From the NCBI RefSeq assembly GCF_007678255.1, contig NZ_VEED01000031.1, positions 1 to 33,816 on the forward strand: 33,816 bases of DNA. The letters run 5' to 3'. The stretch's first letter is position 1, and every line of letters begins with the position of its first letter. This stretch comes from Bacillus sp. X1(2014) (lineage in GTDB: Bacteria; Bacillota; Bacilli; Bacillales_B; DSM-18226). Under the pieces are notes generated by a model that saw only the letters and a list, made by a program, of their open reading frames with translations, was not told the DNA's origin and searched no databases. The translations under genes and the position numbers were made by a program. Below are positions 7,039-14,168 of this stretch, piece by piece.

Positions 7039-7310
7039 AAAAATATAAAGAATTAATGGAGAAATTCCTTGATGAAAAAATGTCAGCCGATGAATTTCAG
7101 ACACAATATCTAAGAAAGTTTAAAGAATGGAATGACCGAATGGATAAGACTCAATTTGAGATTCTAAATGGGGTATTTGAGGCAGCAGACTGTTACAGGC
7201 ACGAGTGTCTTCCAGGACAAGAAACTGCCTTTGAAATTTCTGAACAACAACTAAGAAAAGAAGTAAACGAAGAGTTAATTAAACTAAATAAAATGTTAGA
7301 TAATCACTAG
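7026..7310 (+). CDS. Colicin-D-immunity-like protein
   Basis: 94 residues from ATG 7026; an in-frame TTG at 7011 would add five. The pattern YKELMEKFLDEKMSADEFQ, then YLRKFKEW and a C-terminal acidic helical part, is typical of the bacterial self-protective colicin-like immunity family. Such proteins bind and block tRNA-cleaving toxins. No toxin gene is adjacent, so this looks like an orphan immunity gene. The start codon lies inside the decayed left arm R11 and lacks a clear ribosome site; translation may be coupled to the preceding gene. Confidence 0.75.
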   Translation: MQELKKYKELMEKFLDEKMSADEFQTQYLRKFKEWNDRMDKTQFEILNGVFEAADCYRHECLPGQETAFEISEQQLRKEVNEELIKLNKMLDNH

Positions 7311-7313
7311 TCT

Positions 7314-7348
7314 TTCTTCAGCTAACGGAGCAGGATAGTTGAAGAAGG
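7314..7348 (+). repeat. Array repeat R12, hairpin-less short form
   Basis: TTCTTCAGCTAACGGAGCAG plus GATAGTTGAAGAAGG: a single arm with no hairpin, comparable to R5. Confidence 0.8.
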
Positions 7349-7466
7349 AAACGTATTGAGTGGTGTTGAAATAAATACCTATGTATGCCTTTTTGTTGAG
7401 TATCGAAATATGTGCTTCATTATAACAGTTTACTTTAAGTTCTAATTTTATATGTGAGGTTTTTCA

Positions 7467-7847
7467 ATGAAAAATTATACCGATATTATCAATCAAAACT
7501 ATGTATTAGAAGAGGGTATATTTCTGCATTCTCTTGCAGAAGAATGGATTTTTAATGAAGGTTTGTTTTGGGAGTATTCCAATAGTGTAATAACATTAAC
7601 TAAAAACAATCTGGATAAGGAATACGATTTGAAAGCAGTTCGAAAAGTGGTATGGACACATAATAAGATTATTAAGTGTTTTCTATTTCACCACTCCAAA
7701 AACGACCATTACGAAATGGATAACTTCCCCAATGAGACGGAACACCTTTTTTTAGAGCGACTTGATTTTATTATAGATGGTTTCTTAGGAAAATACACTT
7801 TTTCTGAAAAAGCTTTCGGTGATGAGATAAGAAACCCAGATTTTTAA
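7467..7847 (+). CDS. Immunity-type protein, possibly Imm41-like
   Basis: 126 residues, soluble. The N-terminal motif EEGIFLHSLAEEWIFNEGLFW and later VVWTHNKIIKCFLFHH resemble polymorphic-toxin immunity proteins; Imm41 is my best guess. Immunity proteins of this class bind a cognate secreted toxin in the cytoplasm. GTGAGG upstream of ATG 7467 gives a modest ribosome site. It is a single-gene cassette between R12 and the double repeat R13/R14. The family assignment is tentative. Confidence 0.6.
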   Translation: MKNYTDIINQNYVLEEGIFLHSLAEEWIFNEGLFWEYSNSVITLTKNNLDKEYDLKAVRKVVWTHNKIIKCFLFHHSKNDHYEMDNFPNETEHLFLERLDFIIDGFLGKYTFSEKAFGDEIRNPDF

Positions 7848-7854
7848 GATTAGT

Positions 7855-7923
7855 TATTGAACTAACTAGGGCTTTAGCTTAAGTTGATGATCGCTACGGC
7901 GGTCATTTTTTCTTGTTGAACTA
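7855..7923 (+). repeat. Array repeat R13, first of a tandem pair
   Basis: TTGAACTAACTAGGGC left arm, stem TGATCGC/GCGGTCA (7888-7905), TTTTTTCTTGTTG tail, ending AACTA where it runs straight into R14. Confidence 0.85.
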
Positions 7924-8003
7924 CAGTTGCATGGGTTGAAGATTGGGACTGCAGCGGCAATCCCATGGCTTGTACAGCTAATGGGGCAGGTTAAATTAAT
8001 AAA
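7924..8003 (+). repeat. Array repeat R14, second of a tandem pair
   Basis: CAGTTGCATGGGTTGAAG left arm, stem GGGA/TCCC around CTGCAGCGGCAA (7945-7964), and right arm GCTAATGGGGCAG plus GTTAAATTAATAAAG. There is no gene between R13 and R14. Confidence 0.8.
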
Positions 8004-8065
8004 GCAGGAATTTCCAATAGGTATCGAGAATTAGTACATGAGAACTATTGGAAAAAGGAGGGAAT

Positions 8066-8410
8066 ATGAAATTTCCAAAAATGATTTTCACCATGGTTAG
8101 TTTATTAGTGTTGTTTAGTTTAATACTCGTGGTTAGCATACATATGATAAATACAAAGCCTTCTACAAAGGATTTCACGGTTTGGTTTAATGATGAATAT
8201 GGAATTAGTTGCGAAAAGAAAGATTGTATCCAGAAAACAGATGAACATACAATACCATTAAGTTTAATTAAGCGTGATATAAACGACAACAATCCGTTGT
8301 ACCTTTCAATAGAAAAAGTATATAAAAGTGGAGAAGCAGGTTATGTGACAGTAAAGAGTATTGGTTTAATGGGAAAATTCTTTACTACTAAATATTTAAA
8401 TAATTACTGA
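8066..8410 (+). CDS. Membrane-anchored small protein
   Basis: 114 residues: an N-terminal hydrophobic segment (about 5-27) acts as signal or anchor, then an ~85-residue outer domain with two close cysteines (GISCEKKDCIQ). GGAGGG at 8057-8062 fits ATG 8066 better than the upstream in-frame TTG at 8048. The family is not recognised. It is a single-gene cassette between R14 and R15. Confidence 0.7.
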   Translation: MKFPKMIFTMVSLLVLFSLILVVSIHMINTKPSTKDFTVWFNDEYGISCEKKDCIQKTDEHTIPLSLIKRDINDNNPLYLSIEKVYKSGEAGYVTVKSIGLMGKFFTTKYLNNY

Positions 8411-8489
8411 TTAAGTTATGTGATGGTGTATATACAAATACAAACGGAAGCTTACTTTAGAAACAAACAGACTATGTTGGCTTTTTATT

Positions 8490-8579
8490 TATTCAACTAA
8501 CAGGTGCAAGAGTTGAATAAATGATCGCTGAGGCGGTCTTTTTTCTCGTTGTGCTAACGGGCAGGTCTGTTTAATAAGG
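8490..8579 (+). repeat. Array repeat R15, complete
   Basis: ATTCAACTAACAGGTGC left arm, stem GATCGC/GCGGTC (8523-8538), TTTTTTCTCGTTG tail, and right arm CTAACGGGCAGGTC plus TGTTTAATAAGG. Confidence 0.85.
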
Positions 8580-8598
8580 ATTAAAATGGAGGGCATAT

Positions 8599-9033
8599 AT
8601 GAAAAGAAAATCTATTCATGAGTTAGAACTGGGTGATTTTGATGTTCATCCAGTTTGGAAAACCGTTGAATTTGATGCAGATGAACTGGATGAACTAGTA
8701 GAACCTTTCGAAATTGATAAAGAAGTTATTGACTTTCAAGAGGATTATTGGGTGAGGATAAAAGGTGTTTTGAATGATGGGTCAGAGATATATGGAATTG
8801 GTCAAATCAATATTGAAGAGGGGAATATTTTTTCGATGTCCTTTTTCGTAAAAGGAGACTGGGAAGTTCTACATCTCCCACCAGCACCTGACTTTGTATT
8901 AGAGGAAACAGGTCCTATTCCATTTGCTTCAAAATTATCAAAGGAAATAAATTGTGTATTTCCAATGAAAGTTTTACCTAATATGGCAAAAGAAGTTACC
9001 CATAAAGACATAGTTAATCTCATCGAGACATAA
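8599..9033 (+). CDS. Uncharacterised acidic protein
   Basis: 144 residues, soluble, acidic, beta-rich (HPVWKTVEFDADELDELVEP, YWVRIKGVLNDGSEIYGIG). No catalytic motif, signal or membrane segment is seen. GGAGGG precedes ATG 8599 at good spacing. It is a single-gene cassette between R15 and R16, among immunity-type neighbours. An immunity role is possible from size, charge and context only. Confidence 0.7.
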   Translation: MKRKSIHELELGDFDVHPVWKTVEFDADELDELVEPFEIDKEVIDFQEDYWVRIKGVLNDGSEIYGIGQINIEEGNIFSMSFFVKGDWEVLHLPPAPDFVLEETGPIPFASKLSKEINCVFPMKVLPNMAKEVTHKDIVNLIET

Positions 9034-9040
9034 ATTCCTT

Positions 9041-9133
9041 ATTTAAGTTACAGGTGCGAGAGTTAAAGATACCTGATCGCTGCGGCGGTCATTTTTTCTT
9101 GTTGTGCTAGCGGAGCAGGTTAGTTAAAGAAGG
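9041..9133 (+). repeat. Array repeat R16, complete
   Basis: TTTAAGTTACAGGTGC left arm, stem TGATCGC/GCGGTCA (9074-9091), TTTTTTCTTGTTG tail, and right arm GCTAGCGGAGCAG plus GTTAGTTAAAGAAGG. Confidence 0.85.
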
Positions 9134-9182
9134 GAAAGCCTTACCCTTTTGGAGAAATTTAGAATAAAAAGGTGGTTTAAAG

Positions 9183-9437
9183 ATGGAATTATATGAAAAA
9201 GTAGAAAACGTAAATAGTCGGGAAGATTTAATCAAATTCATAAAACACTTGAGAATGGATTTACAAACTAATAGGGCAGAGTGGGAGAATATTACACTTG
9301 AAAATTATTTAGAAGCTATGGAGGCTTGGGTTAAGGATATGGAAGGATATTATTCGAATACAAATCAACCTCTTCCAAAACAACCATCTTGGAAGACTAT
9401 TGCTGACATACTAGTAGCTTCAAGGATGTATGAATAA
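9183..9437 (+). CDS. DUF7660-like small protein
   Basis: 84 residues. The pattern NSREDLIKFIKHLRMDL, then WENITLENYLEAMEAWVKD, MEGYY and QPSWKTIADILVASRMYE, is what I recall for the DUF7660 family. These are short acidic proteins of unknown function often found near toxin-immunity loci. AAAAGGTGG upstream of ATG 9183 is a suitable ribosome site. It is full length for the family and ends two bases before R17. The function is not established; an immunity role is plausible. Confidence 0.7.
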   Translation: MELYEKVENVNSREDLIKFIKHLRMDLQTNRAEWENITLENYLEAMEAWVKDMEGYYSNTNQPLPKQPSWKTIADILVASRMYE

Positions 9438-9438
9438 T

Positions 9439-9528
9439 ATTCAACTAATTCATGCTTTTGTTAAGAATAATGATCACTGCGGTGGTCATTTTTTCTTGTT
9501 GTACTAACGAGCAGTTTAGTTCAACAAG
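9439..9528 (+). repeat. Array repeat R17, complete
   Basis: ATTCAACTAATTCATGC left arm, perfect stem TGATCAC/GTGGTCA (9471-9488), TTTTTTCTTGTTG tail, and right arm CTAACGAGCAG plus TTTAGTTCAACAAG. Its stem bases differ from R16 at paired positions. Confidence 0.85.
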
Positions 9529-9715
9529 AATACCTAGCCGATGTTTTTTGCTCTGTTTAAAAATAATGTTGATTTTTGATAACTCTTCGAAATCTTACTT
9601 TCAGTTACCTGTCAGATGGTAAGAGATATAGGAATAGTATATTACTGGATTAATAAAATTGAAACAGGAAGAAAAATGAGGTGATTTTATTTTAGAAAAA
9701 CTCAGGAAAATTAAA

Positions 9716-10090
9716 ATGAAAACTGCTGTATTTATGGGAATTATTTTTTACTCTTTGACTATCTTAATCCACTTTCTTATTATAAGCAAAAGTATTCCAT
9801 TCAAATGGGTTAATGGTGGAAGGTCTGAATCATTCGCTGAACAGCTACCAATATCTGTTATGAATATCGTTATTTCAATTATTGGAGTAGTTTTTACGTT
9901 GATTGTTGGTAGAATTAAACTATATAAATACAAAAGAGGAATAACCGTTATATGTTGGTTTTTTGTTGTACTTTGGTCTTTTGGATTTATACAACAATTG
10001 TATGGAACACCTTTTGAAAAAATGGTTTGTTCGTTAGTATTGCTTATTGGGGTTATCTCGAACTTGCGTATGGCGATTGAAAAAAAATAG
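9716..10090 (+). CDS. Small multi-pass membrane protein
   Basis: 124 residues from ATG 9716, with hydrophobic segments near 5-25, 45-62, 74-92 and 100-118. The ATG lacks a ribosome site. A strong GAGGTG at 9678-9683 is instead spaced for an in-frame ATT at 9689, which would add nine residues (starting Leu-Glu-Lys-Leu-Arg after the initiator). So the true start may be the rare codon ATT. No family is recognised. It is a single-gene cassette between R17 and R18. Confidence 0.65.
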   Translation: MKTAVFMGIIFYSLTILIHFLIISKSIPFKWVNGGRSESFAEQLPISVMNIVISIIGVVFTLIVGRIKLYKYKRGITVICWFFVVLWSFGFIQQLYGTPFEKMVCSLVLLIGVISNLRMAIEKK

Positions 10091-10112
10091 ATGTAACTAT
10101 TTAATTAATAAG

Positions 10113-10219
10113 TTTGTAAACAATTACACTTAAACTAAAGGGTGCAAGAGTTAAGGATTGGGATGGCTGCGGCGATCCCTTTTTCTTATTGCACTAACGG
10201 GGCAGTTTAGTGGAACAAG
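10113..10219 (+). repeat. Array repeat R18, complete, long left arm
   Basis: GTTTGTAAACAATTACACTT plus AAACTAAAGGGTGC left flank and arm, stem GGGATGGCTGCGGCGATCCC (10160-10179), TTTTTCTTATTG tail, and right arm CTAACGGGGCAG plus TTTAGTGGAACAAG. Confidence 0.9.
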
Positions 10220-10348
10220 AATGTATGTTGGTAAGATGGAAAAAGCACCTGAAATTTATAATTCGAATGTAAAAAATTAGTTCAGGTAGAATAAGAATAC
10301 AATGAAATTGGGCATTTAGATCCAGCTATAGGGCAGGAAGGTGTTAAT

Positions 10349-11125
10349 ATGGATGAGTTTGAAAATATGATGGCGGAATTTAATGATTGGTTAGGGGATG
10401 CAAAAAAGAAAATAAAAGCTTCGGTTCAAATCGATCCATCGAAGTTAGATGCTTGTGTAAAGATTATCGCCGAGTTGGTCAGCATCAAACAGAAGTATGC
10501 GGACAAACTGTCAGAATTACGCACTGCTGCGGAAGAGAAAATTGTAAGGCTAGAGTATTCTAAAGGAGGAGAAACAATCCATCGTGGAAACTACTGTCCG
10601 AGCCCAGTTTTAGATTTAATTATTGGTGGGATGAAAAGGGGTAGACTATTCAAAAAGAAGAAACCTGAATTTGGGAATTACTCTTACGAATATGGCTTTG
10701 ATAAGGACGGCAGGCTGCTTCGAGTAAAAGGTGTAAATGAATTTACAACTCCAGAACGCAATTATAATGAGGAATATTTGCTTTATAATGATGATACCAT
10801 TTCTGGAGTAGAGTTCGATAATACGGGTGACATCGTAGCTGTTTCCAGATGTACTTATGAAAATAATAATATTGTTAAATATGAACGTAGTGTATGCAGT
10901 TTACCGCAGTATGCGGACCTTTATATGGAAGAATACGCTTATGAAAATAATTTGCTTTCCAAGGTTAGAACATTTGATGTAACTCCACGAATTGAAATAT
11001 ACAATGAACAAAAATATAAGATAGAGCTTAATGAAAACGGAAAAATTGTTAAGTTAATAGGAGGTTTTATAAATAATGGGGTCTGGGAACAGGATTACAT
11101 TATAAATATAAACCCCAAAAACTAA
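10349..11125 (+). CDS. Two-domain protein of unknown function
   Basis: 258 residues. Residues 1-70 are helical and charged (NDWLGDAKKKIKAS, EEKIVRLEYSK). Residues ~95-258 are strand-rich, with YEYGFDKDGRLLRVKG and later YENNNIVKYERS and YAYENNLLSKVRT. These look like degenerate YD/Rhs-type repeats (aromatic, Asx, Gly, Lys/Arg spacing), though a true Rhs protein would be far longer. GGAAGGTG upstream of ATG 10349 is a good ribosome site. No toxin tail is visible. It may be a cognate partner of an Rhs-like toxin, but that is speculation. Confidence 0.65.
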   Translation: MDEFENMMAEFNDWLGDAKKKIKASVQIDPSKLDACVKIIAELVSIKQKYADKLSELRTAAEEKIVRLEYSKGGETIHRGNYCPSPVLDLIIGGMKRGRLFKKKKPEFGNYSYEYGFDKDGRLLRVKGVNEFTTPERNYNEEYLLYNDDTISGVEFDNTGDIVAVSRCTYENNNIVKYERSVCSLPQYADLYMEEYAYENNLLSKVRTFDVTPRIEIYNEQKYKIELNENGKIVKLIGGFINNGVWEQDYIININPKN

Positions 11126-11140
11126 ATTTGAACATTTTGT

Positions 11141-11231
11141 TCTTCAACAAACGGGGTGCTTTACTTAAAGATGGATTGCGGCAGCGACCATCTTTTTTGT
11201 TGTTCAACTAAAGGAGCAGGCTAGTTGAAGA
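11141..11231 (+). repeat. Array repeat R19, complete
   Basis: TCTTCAACAAACGGGGTGC left arm, stem GATGG/CCATC around ATTGCGGCAGCGA (11170-11192), T tail, and right arm AACTAAAGGAGCAG plus GCTAGTTGAAG. Confidence 0.85.
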
Positions 11232-11344
11232 ATAATGTACATTTGACAAAGAATATAAAAACAAAAATGTCCGTGAGTTATTGGAAAGTGGTATATTTTT
11301 CTTATGTGTAGTTTATTAATAAACATCCGATGGGTGGAATTGAA

Positions 11345-11590
11345 ATGGGCTGGAATGCACTGTTTGAAGTATCTATGTTTTGGTATGTGACAATAATTAT
11401 GTGGTTACTAGTAGGCTTCTCAATTTTATTTTTTTTCATGGCTTTAATGAAAAAGTCCCAGAAATTATTGGGAATAAGTGTTGCATTAATGTTACCCAAT
11501 ATTCTATTTCTGTTGATTGATGAACTTGAACCAATACTTATGTTTATATTTATTTTATGGTTTGCTATACAAATTTTTATGTTATTTTAG
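11345..11590 (+). CDS. Small hydrophobic membrane protein
   Basis: 81 residues from ATG 11345, almost entirely hydrophobic with segments near 10-36, 44-60 and 62-81. GGGTGGA at 11331-11337 is correctly spaced for this ATG. The in-frame ATG at 11330 contains that ribosome site and is less likely. No family is recognised. It is a single-gene cassette between R19 and R20. Confidence 0.65.
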   Translation: MGWNALFEVSMFWYVTIIMWLLVGFSILFFFMALMKKSQKLLGISVALMLPNILFLLIDELEPILMFIFILWFAIQIFMLF

Positions 11591-11642
11591 ACTTTGTAAA
11601 CACATGAATGTTAATACAGCCAAATAAAACATATGGTGTCTT

Positions 11643-11722
11643 TTTCAACTAACAGGTGCGATGGTTCAATAAATGAGCTGTCGTTTTCTTGTTCCACTAA
11701 CGGGCAGTTTAGTTGAAGAAGG
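11643..11722 (+). repeat. Array repeat R20, hairpin degenerate
   Basis: TTTCAACTAACAGGTGC left arm, shortened centre (AAATGAGCTGTCGTTTTC), and right arm CTAACGGGCAG plus TTTAGTTGAAGAAGG joined directly to a recombinase gene fragment. Confidence 0.8.
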
Positions 11723-11730
11723 AACAAAAG

Positions 11731-12054
11731 AAGGCGAATTTAAAGTCCTTGAAAGACACATGGTTAGACCTATCGGAAGATAATCCCAATAGCCAATTTT
11801 TAATGACGGTCATGGGTGGAGTAAATCATTTAGAGCGTGATCTAATTCGAATGCGTCAACGTGAAGGAATTGATTTAGCAAAAAAGGAAGGGAAATACCG
11901 TGAATAAGTCAAAAAGTACCACAATAAGCATGCCGGGATTAACTATGCAGTAAAGCTTTATCAAGAAGGCAAAATGACCGTAACGCAAATTTGTGAAATT
12001 ACCAATGTTTCAAGGTCGGCTTTATATCGAAAGCTTTCAGAAGGGAAAAAATAG
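11731..12054 (+). pseudogene. Serine recombinase (resolvase/invertase) remnant
   Basis: The frame reads LKSLKDTWLDLSEDNPNSQF, then LMTVMGGVNHLERDLIRMRQ and an HTH tail (MTVTQICEITNVSRSALYRK). This is the C-terminal half of a Tn3/Hin-type serine recombinase. The N-terminal domain with the catalytic serine is missing; the fragment begins at the end of R20. An in-frame TAA at 11905-11907 also splits what remains, just before the HTH domain. An intact relative would cut and rejoin DNA at a specific site. This copy cannot be active. Confidence 0.85.
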
Positions 12055-12338
12055 TTCGTTTTTATTCCTTTAAAGGGTCATTTTGTGGAATAACTGTTCA
12101 TAATTAAATTGGATATATATATTAAAATAATAGTAAAGATTATGAAGAAGTATACTTAAGGTTAATTCTCAACCAGTAATAATTATATTATTACCATGAA
12201 GACATCAAAGGGTATTTGCTGTTACAATTATTAATATAATTCTATTATTGAGAAACAGAGTAATATAGTTCAAAGATAAATTATCTTTCTTTTATGGAAA
12301 ACGAATTTAAAGTAACCAAATAGGAAGTTGGTGTTCTA
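12055..12338 (+). other. AT-rich intergenic region without repeats
   Basis: No open frame of note and no array repeat; very AT-rich. It presumably carries the promoter of the regulator at 12339, but no convincing -35/-10 pair can be picked. Confidence 0.4.
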
Positions 12339-13640
12339 ATGATGTATCGAATCGGAGTGGTTGGACCAAATTGGTCATTAGAACGAATTCTTGGAATAGC
12401 TAAAGAATTTGAGCAGGGAATGGAATTTGTACCTTTCCCTTATGAAGAACCTGAGGAAACAAAAAAAATTGTAAAGGATTATGATAAAAAGATTCATGCT
12501 TGGCTTTTTTCTGGCGAATTGCCATATGAGATCGCGAGAAATGTTTTAGGTTCTAAAGAAAATCTTTTGTATATCCCACATACGGAATCTAGTTTATACA
12601 AAAGTTTTTTAAATATGATCAATTCACAGGAAAAATTGATCAAAAGATTGAGTATCGATACATTCTCTTATTCCAACTTAGTTGAAGAAGCAGTAGAACA
12701 GTTGTCTATGACATTTAATGAGATTTACGTGAAAAAGTTTGAACCAGATGATATTAATATGGAGGAATTGTTACATTTTCACCTAGATTTATGGGAATCA
12801 AAAAAAATTGATGGAGCCATCACCTGTTTTCCAACAGTTTATAAGCACTTAAAAGAAGCTGGTTTACCAGTCGAATGGATGTCAACTAGCCGAAAGGAAA
12901 TTCGCCAAACTCTGAGGATACTAACTGAGAAAATAAAGGGCTATTACTTTAAGGACACTCAAATTGGTGTGGAAATTATTGAGATCGAGCATTTTGAAAG
13001 CATTATGCAGAATGCAAAGAGTTCATATGATTTACAGTTTTTGGAGCTGCGTTTAAAGGAGATACTCCTTAAATTCTGTGAACAATTAAATGGCTCTTTG
13101 ATAGAAAAAGGATATGGTAAATATGTGATATTTAGTTCCCGTGGCGCGATTGAACGAGAAATTCCTATGTTAGAACATACATTAGAGCAGTTGTCGCTAG
13201 AATCGGAATCGACGGTTGTTGTAGGAATCGGATTTGGAGAGACAGTCTTTTCTGCAGAAATAAACGCGCAGGTGTCAATTAGGCAATCAAAGGAAATGCC
13301 TGAACGGAAGATACTTATTGTCGACAACGGAATGATTATCGAGTCCATTGGGAAAAAAGAAGAGATAACCTACTCCTTTCGTACGGAGGATAAAGATTTT
13401 TTACAGAAACTGAAAAAGGGTAGTATCAGTGTTAAAACTTTTCACAAAATTGATGCTCTAATCAGGAAAATGAATTGGAACGTTTTTAGTACAAAGGATT
13501 TGGCAGCACACCTTCATATGACAGAACGAAATGCAAGACGTATTGTAACAGATTTGTGTGAAGTTGATCTAATTGAGTATATTGGAGAAGAATCTTCCTC
13601 TTTACGTGGAAGACCTAGTAAATTATATCGTTTAAAATAA
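12339..13640 (+). CDS. Transcriptional regulator with sensor, GGDEF-like and HTH domains
   Basis: 433 residues. The N-terminal ~190 residues look like a periplasmic-binding-like or PrpR-type sensor fold (YRIGVVGPNWSLERILGIAK, DGAITCFPTVYKHLKEAGLP). The middle (~225-330) resembles a GGDEF/GTP-cyclohydrolase-III-type fold (GYGKYVIFSSRGAIER, VVVGIGFGETVFSAEINA) without a catalytic GGDEF motif. The C-terminus (~370-433) is a winged HTH (FSTKDLAAHLHMTERNARR) ending RGRPSKLYRL. It probably senses a metabolite and controls the amidohydrolase/transporter genes downstream. The start has only a weak ribosome site. It has its own terminator. Confidence 0.75.
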   Translation: MMYRIGVVGPNWSLERILGIAKEFEQGMEFVPFPYEEPEETKKIVKDYDKKIHAWLFSGELPYEIARNVLGSKENLLYIPHTESSLYKSFLNMINSQEKLIKRLSIDTFSYSNLVEEAVEQLSMTFNEIYVKKFEPDDINMEELLHFHLDLWESKKIDGAITCFPTVYKHLKEAGLPVEWMSTSRKEIRQTLRILTEKIKGYYFKDTQIGVEIIEIEHFESIMQNAKSSYDLQFLELRLKEILLKFCEQLNGSLIEKGYGKYVIFSSRGAIEREIPMLEHTLEQLSLESESTVVVGIGFGETVFSAEINAQVSIRQSKEMPERKILIVDNGMIIESIGKKEEITYSFRTEDKDFLQKLKKGSISVKTFHKIDALIRKMNWNVFSTKDLAAHLHMTERNARRIVTDLCEVDLIEYIGEESSSLRGRPSKLYRLK

Positions 13641-13671
13641 ACATCCATATTTGGGTGTTTATTTTTTGTTT
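13637..13671 (+). terminator. Rho-independent terminator of the regulator gene
   Basis: AAACATCC (loop ATATTT) GGGTGTTT with a G-T pair, then ATTTTTTG, right at the stop codon of the regulator. Confidence 0.75.
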
Positions 13672-13717
13672 TTAGAAAATTCATATAAATAGTTGAAGAA
13701 AACGATTTCATCGTTTA

Positions 13718-13775
13718 AAATTCATTTAAAGAGTATTTAAGGAATATTTACCTTAAATATTCTTTAAATGAATTT
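13718..13775 (+). promoter_or_regulatory. Long AT-rich inverted repeat, candidate operator
   Basis: Two 25-base arms (13718-13742 and 13751-13775) are complementary at 24 of 25 positions and separated by AATATTTA. It lies between the regulator and the transporter/amidohydrolase genes. There is no T run after it, so an operator for the upstream regulator is more likely than a terminator. Confidence 0.55.
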
Positions 13776-13869
13776 TTGCATAGATGTATGAATGTTATGA
13801 AAATTTATCCTTTGATGACTAAAGGAGGGCAGGTAGATTGGATTAGATTTCTTTGTGATGTGATTTTTT

Positions 13870-14125
13870 ATGAATATCCCAAGATTGGATAGATTTTCTG
13901 GTTATTTATTACTATGTATTAGAAAGGGGTTACAATCTGTTCCATTTTATGTGGAAATATTTATCGTTTCAAACTTAGGAATTTCTATATTTTTCTCGCT
14001 GGTTGTACGGTTCACAAACATTTTGGTACACCTATTACGGATCAGTGATAGCAAGTATCTGGATGATGATATTAGGTGCATTCTTAACTGTCGTGATTCT
14101 GAAGTTTGAGGACAATGCAGCCTGA
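13870..14125 (+). pseudogene. Membrane transporter remnant (C-terminal end)
   Basis: The final frame reads SRWLYGSQTFWYTYYGSVIA, then SIWMMILGAFLTVVILKFED and TGA at 14123, clearly the last membrane segment of a transporter. Upstream residues (VPFYVEIFIVSNLGISIFF) lie in a different frame, so there is at least one frameshift near 14010. An orphan AAAGGAGG at 13821-13828 may mark the original start. It probably was a transporter of the same operon as the amidohydrolase. The transporter family is not identifiable. Confidence 0.6.
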
Positions 14126-14168
14126 AAGGTAAGTTAATATTTTAAGAAGATGAAAGTAGGTGTTGTTT

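Noticed and set aside
12959..13348. Minus-strand open frame inside the regulator gene
   Set aside because: Entirely antisense to a convincing plus-strand gene, Ile/Ser-rich, no ribosome site.
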